Source: Termitomyces sp. T153
Lineage: Eukaryota; Basidiomycota; Agaricomycetes; Agaricales; Lyophyllaceae
Assembly: GCA_018296165.2 (NCBI GenBank)
Contig: JACKQL020000017.1
Location: 496,001-560,000, forward strand
Reading direction: 5' to 3'
Length of the DNA: 64,000 bases
Shown piece by piece: positions 33,000 through 42,766 of this stretch. The first letter of the stretch is position 1, and the number at the start of each line of letters is the position of its first letter. The notes under the pieces were generated by a model. The model did not search any database and was not told the origin of the DNA. It was given only the letters and a program-made list of their open reading frames with translations. Made by a program: the position numbers and the translations under genes.

Positions 33000-34531
33000 G
33001 ATATGTTAAGTCAAACTCATGTTGAGATTGATAATTTGTACAGTAATGTCCCATGTAGCCATAAATGGAGGTATTTCACTACCAGTTGAAAGATAGAGAA
33101 ATTGTTCTGCATGGTATACTGGTGATTGAGCATGAGGATCACCTCACATTTCTTCAGTAATTATATTGACTGAACCTGGTTGAGCTTGAGGGTGGCTGAC
33201 ACCCTTCAAATATTGCCTAAAGTGATTGTAGAATCTTTGGGAAAAGTCATTGTTGGAGGAGATGGATATGTGTGCAAGAACTTTGTCAACATCCTTGATT
33301 CAAAGTATAGCAAGCTCAGTAAGAATAGATTTGGATACAGTAACATTGCCCAGTGCCTATGTTTAAATGAGATATATGATTATAGAAAAGGGCATAAAAT
33401 CTCACTTTGATAAGACTTAGGCTAGGTGTTATCTCAATGTCAAACCCATCTCAAAAAGCTTTGATTTCCTTAGAGGCATCGATATTATAATCAGGATGAG
33501 CAAGCAAGAAGATGTTGTTGTACAATGCTCTTGTATAATATTTGTGTTCAGCACCAAGAATTCCATCAAGTTCAGCAGGCTATTGATTAAGTTAGTAATG
33601 ATAATGACTATAAGAAATAGATCATACTGTGCTTGGAGTAAGATGATTAACAATCATTTGTGATATTTCAGATTGAATATTACTAGCATTGAGTGGGATG
33701 TTGGGATCAATTGGCCAATGCCAGAGTTTACTTGCAAGGTCAGGATTGATAGAGGAAACAAAATCTAGATCTTCAATAGCAGAATGACCATGAATGGCTA
33801 CCAATAGGAGCCATGGAGAAATTGGAAAGGGCATGGTCTTCATCCAATATATATGCAAAGCAGCTAATATGCCATATGCTTTTGCATGAGCAAGGCACAT
33901 CTGAGAAGCCTCTCTTGGACTAAGACACCAAGTGTAATGTCCATAGTTGTCAATTGACTTGAAGTACCTGGGATTATTTTCTGTAATTTGAATGAGCGCA
34001 GTGCAAAGGACTGAATGTTCAACTCCTTCTCCTATTCCTTGACCACTAAAAAGCAGAGTTGAATGTCAATTTCAAATGCTTGTATCAAAAGACTTACATT
34101 TGCCACATTCGTAAACCTGTTAATAGATGTGGAAAATCAAAGGTGTGAACATTGACACTATTGTCGAGATTGAGAGGAATGGTGCTATCACAATGTGAAA
34201 TCAACATGGCATTCAAAGCTTTAGCTGCAGCAAGTTCATTTGGTGCACTAATATGAAGAGCCTCAGTTGATAAACAATGAGGATCAAAGTGTCTTCCATG
34301 ACAGATAGCTTCTAACTGGATATAACTTCACCAGGCAGATGCATTGGCATGTATGGGATGATATCATGCTGGTGAGTTGAATGACACAATTGTAGATATG
34401 GCCATAGACTCTGATGCAGGATTTGTAGAGATGGGTAGGCTTGAGGCAGGTGGAGATATACATGAAACAGGTGATGGTGATCTTGCAGTAAAGGGAAGTG
34501 GTCCTTGAAATCCTGAAGTAATGGGGGAGAT
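33000..34531 (-). pseudogene. HECT-like protein of the same element, C-terminal part
   Basis: Minus-strand pieces, read 34.2 to 33.0 kb: LNAMLISHCDSTIPLNLD, TENNPRYFKSIDNYGHYTW, CLSPREASQMCLAHAKAYGI, LAALHIYWMKTMPFPISPWL, PDLASKLWHWPIDPN, HKYYTRALYNNIFLLAH, ASKEIKAF, stop, DGFDIEI, and then FYNHFRQYLKGVSHPQ and HAEQFLYLSTGSEIPPF. The order follows the HECT-like proteins that accompany integrase-core genes in mushroom genomes; the final STGSEIPPF corresponds to the TG(S)..LP end of HECT domains. The catalytic Cys was not identified. Stops such as CGA to TGA mark decay. The upstream exons continue beyond the LTR insertion at 40.64 kb. Confidence 0.5.
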
Positions 34532-34536
34532 GGATG
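34532..34536. repeat. target-site duplication GGATG (left)
   Basis: GGATG lies directly before the 5' LTR and is repeated exactly after the 3' LTR at 40635-40639. Confidence 0.92.
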
Positions 34537-35680
34537 TGTCACGACCCGTTCCCCAAAACCCCGCACATCGTCCATCAAACCCCCGAACCCCCAAAAGGAC
34601 CCCAACGCTCCGCCGAACTTCCGCCCATGCCCACGCCTACTTCGGCTAACTCCGACACCTCCCTGGCTAACTCCGATGGCCCCCTGGCCAACTTCGGTGC
34701 CTGCCCCGCAGCCACTGACACTTACCCTGGGCTTCCCAAACCCTGAGAACCACCCCCGCTATTCCTGATCTTCGCCCACCCATCATTAACTCGACACCCT
34801 GCTTCCTCCGACCTATTCCGGAATATCACGACAACCTCGGAACAACCCGCGATCCCATCAACGTATCAGCGCGGCACGATCTTCGATCACAACCGACACC
34901 CGCCCACTCCGTCAAGCCCCGCCAAGCCCCGCCGCCACAGCCGACGTACCCTGAAGTCCTCCGGTAGTCAGTATATAAGTCATCGAGTAGCTCTTTGTAC
35001 TCCAGTCTTGATATTGCTTAACGTTACCTATGGTCTGATTGCTTCCTTTTTGTGTTTCGTGTTCGTTTTCGTGTCTCTTTCTCCTTACTCTCAGTTTCCC
35101 GGTCTTATCTCAGTCTCCCGGTCTTATCTCAGTCTCCCGGTCTTGTCTCGTCCCCTTTTCGTTATCGTTCTCGTTATCGTTTCGTACCTCCACTCGAATC
35201 TACTCTTGTTCCATATTGTCTCGTCCGACGCCGTCTCGGTGACGTCGTCTGACCCTTGTGCCCAATTCTTCATCAACCCTAACGACCTCACAAACTCCAC
35301 GATTATAATTACGAACCCCGACACTCCTTACCAGGTCCGGACCTCACTCTTCGCTCGGTCCCGGACTCCATCAACTCCAAATGATCTCCCATCAAACCCC
35401 GGCTCTGCCCCCATTGATCACACAGCCACCTACTCCCTTGCTTCCGCAAATCTCCCGTACGGCCTTCTGCCTGAACTCCGCCAAGACCGTCTCATTTCCC
35501 CACAATCCGACTTCTCCGGACCTTCCCGGACCTGTCTGGATCACATCTCCCAATTACCCGCGCAAACCACCAGGACCCAGAACGTCTTCGAGTGTCCGGT
35601 CACCAATGCAGGGGAATCACGCCTGCCTAGTAAGGACTCGCCCAGTGCAGCTGCGCCCCCGAGGTCAGCGGACCCTGACA
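34537..35680 (+). repeat. 5' LTR (1144 bp)
   Basis: Begins TGTCACGACC and ends CCCTGACA. A TATA box (agtatataagtc, about 34971-34982) is followed by a transcription-start-like region and about three tandem units of tctcagtctcccggtctta (35092-35148). It differs from the 3' LTR by 14 substitutions that I could count and two homopolymer indels. Confidence 0.92.
34970..34982 (+). promoter_or_regulatory. TATA box of the 5' LTR
   Basis: cagtatataagtc gives a canonical TATATAA in plus orientation inside the LTR. The same box occurs in the 3' LTR at about 39923-39933, from which it could drive transcription outward into the flanking DNA. Confidence 0.65.
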
Positions 35681-38147
35681 TAATATCAAGACTCAACCTT
35701 ACCCCGTCCGTGATGCCCGCATTATCTCCGCACACACGATCAAATAGCTCCGATGTCTATGGTATACCCGTGCCGGGGAGCCCTTATGATTCATACGGCC
35801 CTGCCCAATTTGCCGAGGCACATTGAGTCACAGATCCGGCCCCAAACGTCCCCTCCGCTCCGGTTACTTTCATACAACGGCTCCTCCCATCGACACCCTC
35901 CCAACTCCCACCCAACCCCTCACGCAAACTGCCGAATCATCCCCCATCCCACCCCTACCCTCTCCGCCAACCCTGTTCCCTCACACAAGGTTGACCCCGA
36001 CGTCACCCAAAGAACAGCATTCCAAAACCCAGTGACCACCCGACCCAACGAGCGACAATGTCCCCGGCACCCCGACAACCCTCCGACAAACAATACCACC
36101 AACCCGCCGCGAAACAGCCACCCATTGTGCAACGGATCGCCAGCCACAATAAGACCACTGAGAACGCGCTTCCCCGGAAGCCCGCCTGTGGACCCACCGG
36201 CCCGCCCGCAACCAAGAAATCTCAGACCTAGGCTACGTTCCAACCCCAGGACCTGCTTCCGGGCCTCGATCGATTCGGCCGCCACCTCCGCCCAACAAAT
36301 GAAGGGGCCCGACACCCCCGACCCGACCCCGACAACCCCGGAACAAGACCAAAACATCCCCGAGCCTCTAGACGTTAATAAGGAGAACCACGGCGCTCCA
36401 CTCCCAACAAGGGACAACTCCAGACCACGCCGCTAGTCCACCACCCTCCCCCACAAAATCGGGAGCCCCCGACAACGAGGACCCGGGACGCCAAAACCCC
36501 CCCCCCGCATGCCACCCCCGAGCCTAAAACTCCACCCCCAGACTACGCCACCTCCCACGAAGGAATCCCCAGCATAGGGGCCACCCCGAACTAACTATAG
36601 GGAAAAAGGACCCTATACGAAGTAGTTCCCTAAGTGCTCTAAATTCGCTGACATGTTCATATAAGGGAGGGAGAAGCCCCACCATCATCCAGAAAACAAC
36701 GATCGGCCATTTAAGCGACCCGACAACCCCAAGGGCACGCGCTCCCATATCCTCAAAAGACCTCCCCCATCTGGCTCGACGACCCAAAACGACCCCGCGC
36801 CAGCCCGAAACAGTCCCACCCAGACCCCTCCGAACCCATCAACCCAGCTCCGGACCCTGGCGACACGACTCCAGGGCCTCCGCTCCGACCCCGACATCTG
36901 ACCAAGAAAACTCACAGCGCCGGCTCGACAACAATGCCCTGGTAGCCCCAACTCCGCAACAGAAATCACCACCCACTCCGAACCCCGCCCCTACACCGGA
37001 ATATGTCCGCCCGAACAGGGACCACATCACCGGGGCCTCCAGACAAGCTGGCAGTGCCTCCCCCCACTATCACCCCTGCACTTGCACAATCTCCAGACCG
37101 CTCCGGAACACGAATGAAGAGTAAATCTGACCCTGCCGCATCCCCCGGGGAGCCCCACTCCAGTGCCCTCCCGCGGCCGACCTTCCCGCCGCCCCAACAA
37201 CCATGAACAACCAACAAACCCCCACCAAGTGACCCTTGAGTCGACTCCGGGACCACCCACTTCTTCCCGATGAAGGGACCACCGACCCCCGAACCTCCGA
37301 ACTCGAGGAAGTATCGGAAATACGTAAGACCCCCTTTGTCCGCCACGGGCTTACCTTTGGTCAGGAGAGCAATATCACGTAGATGACCCGGAACCCCAAA
37401 TTGGGCCCCGGACCCGAAGGAACTGGTTGGGACTGATCACCCCGCATCCTACCCCCTCGGTCATCGACACTCCAGAGCACACCAAAGCGCCACCCGAAGC
37501 AGGCCCGCCCACAGACGCAGCACTCCGGAACACGACCCCGACCCGGACCAACTATACTGCGAAGACGAACCCCGCCTCACCCAACCCCGCCAATAAAAAA
37601 AGGCCCGCCCGCCTTCACCACCAATACCGACGTAAGGGCTAGACCATGGGAAGACCCCCATTACCCCCCGCCCACCGCACCGCTAAGACAGCCAAAGCCC
37701 CGAACCCGTTGGGCGCCGTACAAAATTCAAAGGCCACCCTCTACTACCAAAACGGCGCACGTCCCCTACACCCCCAGTCAAAAATTTCCGAGAAACGAAC
37801 TCAACAATACCGCCCGAAATGCTGGGGACCCCACCGGAGAACTCCCACCAACCCCGACAGACCCCGGGAGCCCTCCTGCGATGCCCCGCCCCGTCCCGAC
37901 AAACCCCGGGACTAGCCAGCGCAGACGGCACTAGCGGGCATAACCCCCGCCTCTGGACTCACTAGGGATTCAACTCCCTCTCACACCCCTGCGTGTTTCG
38001 CTTACTTTGCCCTCAGACAAAACTAAAAATCTCACTTCACACGCCCAGGGACCAAGAAATGACATGTTCGCGTACAAAAAATCATATATACAATAGGCGG
38101 GAAGGCAGCAAGTCCAAGAGCGACAAGAAACGAGGCCCACACCCATC
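35681..38147. other. LTR element interior, C-rich plus strand without recognisable gene
   Basis: About 2.5 kb with many overlapping open frames on both strands, all Pro/Ser/Thr-rich on plus or Gly/Val/Trp-rich on minus, as expected from C-rich DNA lacking stop codons. No conserved domain can be read. The primer-binding-site position (taatatcaagactcaacc, from 35681) does not show an obvious tRNA-complementary TGG start. Confidence 0.5.
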
Positions 38148-39278
38148 TCACTCCCTCCCCGGACCTCCCGGAAGCCCAACCCCCAGGTCGACCTCCATCT
38201 GGGCCCGCACCACCGCTAGGATCTCCGCCAACCCCGGCAATGCCTCCCCCGCATCGGCCGCCACCTCCCACCACGACCCCGGGGCCACCGCATTGCGTCG
38301 CCGATGCCCCGCCAGCAACCTCTCCAACCGCGCCATTCCCTGCTGCAACTCCGGAGGCTGGACCGCGGACCCCTGCGTCAACCCGTCCTGAATCGACGCG
38401 AACGCCGCGGAGGCACCGTCCAAGAGGACCCGATGCTCCTGCACCCAGCCTAAACTCCGAAAATGAACCGTCAATAACGAACGGAGGAACGGGAGACAAC
38501 TCACGAAGAATCCCCGCGCGACCCGAGGCGGCCTCGTTGGCCAACCAATCCTCCCTCCGCCTCGCTGCCTCCAGCTCCGCCCACAACGCATCCCCCTCCG
38601 GAACTCGTCCCCGCCCCTCCGCTTCCCCTGCGGGTTGCCCCTCCACCTGCGCCAGACGCTCCCGCAGACCCCGCACCTCTAGCGCCCGCTCCGTCGCCAT
38701 GCGCACCGAAGTATTCCTCTCCCGCTCCATCGCTTCCTTCTCCATCCGCGCCGCGTCACGATCCTCCCTCGCCCGGCGGAGCTCCCCCTCCCGTACTGCC
38801 AACGACGACGTCAAGGCCTCCACCTGCTTGCGAAGGAAGACCTCCGTGATTGAAGGAATCGGCGCGGAGGGACTCAACGACTGCTCCGAGGGAACGCCAG
38901 GGACAGGAGAAAAGAGGGAAGACTCGGGAGGCCCCGCCGACAACTCGCGCCCACGCGGCCTCTTGCTGGGTCCCGCCCCCGAGGGTGGGGAAGCTCGACG
39001 CTTCCCCCGAACCACCGCCGAAGACGCCCCCTTCCCCTTTGGCACCGCAGGACGAAACTTGGTCCGCTTTGGAACCCCCGGAAAATCCACCACTACTACT
39101 ACGGACGACTCTACCGGAACCCCGTCAACCATCCCGAAAGGAAAATTCGACAACACTTACGACTCCGGTCCCTAACGCTACCCCGGCGCCGACGCTCGAA
39201 CTCCTCACCCCCACTGTCGTACACCACCACCTCGTCCAAATCGGCGGGAGGAACCACTGGAACGCTGGGGGAAGACAT
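38148..39278 (-). CDS. antisense coiled-coil protein gene inside the LTR element
   Basis: Three exons (39278-39161, 39110-38505, 38449-38148) join in phase to 341 residues. The start is MSSPSVPVVPPADLDEVVVY. Introns are gtaagt..cggtag (50 bp) and gtgagt..gtttag (55 bp). After a basic, low-complexity stretch with a nuclear-signal-like KRPRGR comes a long heptad-like region (RKQVEALTSSLAVREGELRR, ARMEKEAMERERN, LEVRGLRERLAQVEG), then a C-terminal helical segment (MARLERLLAGHRRRN). It is transcribed opposite to the element. Clean splice signals and phase argue that it is a genuine gene. I do not recognise a function; a Gag-like or regulatory role is speculation. Confidence 0.6.
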
Positions 39279-39473
39279 GACGAAATTTGGGGAACCCCGG
39301 GGCACGCCCAAAGCTTTAAATTGAGTGAGGAGGACCCTGACGAAATGGCGGCCGCGCTTCGACTTTGCCTCCCACGCCGCTATCACTCGCTGCGGATTGA
39401 TCAATATTGCTCGGCTTTGACTCCCACGCCCCGCCGATCCCCGTCCTGCCCCGCGTCTCGAAGGGTCTCGACG

Positions 39474-39488
39474 CTGAAAGGGGGGTGA
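39474..39488 (+). other. polypurine tract of the LTR element
   Basis: A purine-rich run (gaaaggggggtga) ends exactly at the first base of the 3' LTR, the expected place for the plus-strand priming tract. Confidence 0.7.
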
Positions 39489-40634
39489 TGTCACGACCCG
39501 TTCCCCAAAACCCCGCACATCGTCCATCAAACCCCCGAACCCCCAAAAGGACCCCCAACGCTCCGCCGAACTTCCGCCCATGCCCACGCCTACTTCGGCT
39601 AACTCCGACACCTCCCCGGCTAACTCCGACGGCCCCCTGGCCAACTTCGGTGCCTGCCCCGCAGCCACTGACACTTACCCTGGGCTTCCCAAACCCTGAG
39701 AACCACCCCCGCTATTCCTGATCTTCGCCCACCCATCATTAACTCAACACCCTGCTTCCTCCGACCTATTCCGGAATATCACGACAACCTCGGAACAACC
39801 CGCGATCCCATCAACGTATCAGCGCGGCACGATCTTCGATCACAACCAACACCCGCCCACTCCGTCAAGCCCCGCCAAGCCCCGCCGCCACAGCCGACAT
39901 ACCCCGAAGTCCTCCGGTAGTCAGTATATAAGTCATCGAGTAGCTCTTCGTACTCCAGTCTTGATATTGCTTAACGTTACCTATGGTCTGATTGCTTCCT
40001 TTTTTGTGTTTCGTGTTCGTTTTCGTGTCTCTTTCTCCTTACTCTCAGTTTCCCGGTCTTATCTCAGTCTCCCGGTCTTATCTCAGTCTCCCGGTCTTGT
40101 CTCGTCCCCTTTTCGTTATCGTTCTCGTTATCGTTTCGTACCTCCACTCGAATCTACTCTTGTTCCATATTGTCTCGTCCGACACCGTCTCGGTGACGTC
40201 GTCTGACCCTTGTGCCCAATTCTTCATCAACCCTAACGACCTCACGAACTCCGCGATTATAATTACAAACCCCGACACTCCTTACCAGGTCCGGACCTCA
40301 CTCTTCGCTCGGTCCCGGACTCCATCAACTCCAAATGATCTCCCATCAAACCCCGGCTCTGCCCCCATTGATCACACAGCCACCTACTCCCTTGCTTCCG
40401 CAAATCTCCTGTACGGCCTTCTGCCTGAACTCCGCCAAGACCGTCTCATTTCCCCACAATCCGACTTCTCCGGACCTTCCCGGACCTGTCTGGATCACAT
40501 CTCCCAATTACCCGCGCAAACCACCAGGACCCAGAACGTCTTTGAGTGTCCGGTCACCAATGCAGGGGAATCACGCCCGCCTAGTAAGGACTCGCCCAGT
40601 GCAGCTGCGCCCCCGAGGTCAGCGGACCCTGACA
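39489..40634 (+). repeat. 3' LTR (1146 bp)
   Basis: Second copy of the LTR with the same TGTCACGACC start, CCCTGACA end, TATA box and short tandem units. The interior minus-strand gene starts about 210 bp from its edge. Confidence 0.92.
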
Positions 40635-40639
40635 GGATG
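40635..40639. repeat. target-site duplication GGATG (right)
   Basis: Exact copy of 34532-34536, directly after the LTR terminus. Confidence 0.92.
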
Positions 40640-42460
40640 GTGGTGGCAGTGTAATGTTGTCAAGAGGGAATGGTGCAGGTGTGGGAGTTTCTGAGCACCA
40701 AGATGTTTGATTGGAATTTTCTTGAAAAAGATGCGGAATATCTGGTAACTATGGGAGGTTATTAGTGAGTCATGCAGAATAATAGAGAAAACACATACTT
40801 CATCATCAGAATGATTGTTATCATTGAGGGATGAGTATGATGGGGCTGGTTCCGTCATGATCATTGCCAACAACATAGACAACTCAGATGGAGAAGGATC
40901 TGAAAGCATGGAAAAACATCCAGGTTGACACAAGATATTGGTATTCAATCGTTTGTTCCTTTCATTGGTATAAAGTCCACTGAACACATGTGCAGAAAAA
41001 CATGCATGAGTGTGTGTTGTGCCAGTAGCAATGGGCCCATGAGTTAGACCATGTGTTTCTAAGCCTTTGATGAGATAAAGAGACATATAAGAACAAAACA
41101 CTTGCCATAAAATAATAAGTTAACATTGTGTGGTTGGATGCTTAATTCTTTTAGCAATCTTGATTAAGTTGCTTGAAGTCATTTCATATGGTGCAAGAGA
41201 TGAAGGTTTGATTATTTGACCACAAACATTTGAATAACCTCCAGATAAAAGAGCAAAAGGTACATGTTGATAAATGGAATTGTCATTGCATTGTTCTAAA
41301 GTGAAGCCAGAGATGGTGAGATTGTGAGATGTAAAGTGATGGATGAGGTGATTATGAATCATAATCCATAACGATTCAGAGAATGATGCTGCATGCATGA
41401 AAGAGGTGACAAGTTGAAACTGTTCTAATCTGTTGAGTAAGTTGGGAAGTTGATTCTGGTGAATCCTGATTTTGGGATATTGTCCATGGGCCAGATTGTC
41501 ACCAGTAAATAGAGTGGAAGGCTTGAGTCATTGAATGTCAATATATTGCTCATACAAAAATATGAACATGTACCCCATATGGTAAAATCGCAATAACATA
41601 TTGATTTTGTGGTGCACCAGGTACAGTTGCCAAAGATTGTAAAGAATGGCTACTGCTAGAACTAGCTCCATGCATTGGGTAGGGATAGTGACTTGGCCCA
41701 GGAGCTCGTGGAATGCTCAATCTCCTGCCATGTGCAGGGCTATAAGCAGCAAGAGTTGCAGTGCTTTGAGCAGCATGATGGATGTGTCAATCATTGGTGG
41801 AAGGCCCAGCAACTGCTGAAACCAGAGGATTCCAAGGAGTTATTGATAGTGCAGTAGCCTCCTGGATGGAAGGAGAAGAAATGATTGCTTGATTGTCAGA
41901 TGTGCTTCTAAGTGTAGCTTAGTTTTCATCACAAGATCAGATGAAGATAACATATGGAAGGCAAGCATGTTGAAGCCAACTCCCCCGACAGTTCAAGCAA
42001 GGTGTCTCAATCGACCAATGACCAGATGGCTATACAAAAGATGATCAGCATGCATTGTCAGATGTTAGCATATCCATACCTCCTGGAATCTTGTGCACAA
42101 GCCAAATGCACCTCTTGGTGGAGGATTGATATGAGTCCCTAATGCTGGAGTAGCATGATCTTCATATGCATGTCGACACCAACAAGTCTGTGGCTAAAAC
42201 ATAACACAAGTTCTCATATGATGTGAAAACAAGTACATTGTAGAAGTACATACTAGTTACTGCTGGAAATGTGTACACTGACATCCTGGATGTTGACATG
42301 CCTCCCTTGGTGGCAGGTCCATCTCTACGAGTGCTGGAGAGAAAGTGCTGGTGAAGAAGGTACAAAAATGACATCTTGCCCAGAGCATTCTCCCCAGAAA
42401 ATCAGCTGATCAAGGAGCCCAATCATGTGCTGGGTTTCATCAAAACCATCAATGTGAGAT
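40640..42460 (-). pseudogene. HECT-like element gene, upstream part (split by the LTR insertion)
   Basis: CpG-poor minus-strand DNA with the same decayed look as 33-34.5 kb. Readable pieces include AASFSESLWIMIHNHLIHHF, LTISGFTLEQCNDNS, SGGYSNVCGQIIKPSSLAP, YEMTSSNLIKIAKRIKHP and an acidic/Ser-rich stretch DPSPSELSMLLAMIMTEPAP, NDNNHSDDE. Removing the LTR element and one GGATG copy makes this DNA continuous with 34531 downwards, so it is the 5' part of the same gene. Upstream exon limits are not determined. Confidence 0.45.
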
Positions 42461-42766
42461 TTTGAAGCAGAATGAAGCAATTGAGAATTTCAAATGAATG
42501 GCAGTTCAACTCTTTGAATCGAAGTTTTGAGCTCAAATCAAGTCACGTGTGGAAAGTGAAAGTCAATGTTGATTTGGATCATTTTGTCCAAGGAGTCCCC
42601 TCATACATATCGCCACCAAAAAGACAATGGACAGGAAATGGCTGTATTCAGCATCATTTGGAGATGATCGCAAATTGCTATTGGCGATCAATCTTGCCTT
42701 TCAAATTTGCTTTCTCGCCGCCAGAAAAGTTGACATGGCCTCTATGACTTGCAAATTCAATGCTCC
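42461..42766. other. boundary between the element island and the gene region
   Basis: No gene recognised. The CpG-poor texture ends about here. I did not find a terminal inverted repeat partner near 30.4 kb. Confidence 0.35.

Larger units (their letters stand above)
34537..40634 (+). mobile_element. LTR retrotransposon-like element, apparently non-autonomous
   Basis: A 6.1 kb unit with 1144 and 1146 bp LTRs (TGTCACGACC...CCCTGACA) and the 5 bp target duplication GGATG. A purine tract (about 39474-39488, gaaaggggggtga) sits directly before the right LTR, giving plus orientation. The 3.8 kb interior shows no reverse transcriptase, integrase, protease or RNase H motif in any frame. Its plus strand is C-rich and G-poor with only Pro/Thr-rich frames; an intron-containing gene lies on the minus strand. 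It is GC-rich with abundant CpG, unlike the CpG-poor element it has interrupted, so it is the younger insertion. Mobilisation would need enzymes from elsewhere. Confidence 0.88.

Noticed and set aside
35008..35826. 272-codon plus frame in the 5' LTR (and its copy at 39992-40654)
   Set aside because: Lies almost wholly inside the LTR, low complexity, no family pattern; treated as leader/LTR sequence.
35753..37915. Many long open frames on both strands in the LTR interior
   Set aside because: Composition effect of C-rich DNA poor in stop codons; products are Pro/Thr-rich or Gly/Val/Trp-rich with no domains and no consistent splice structure.
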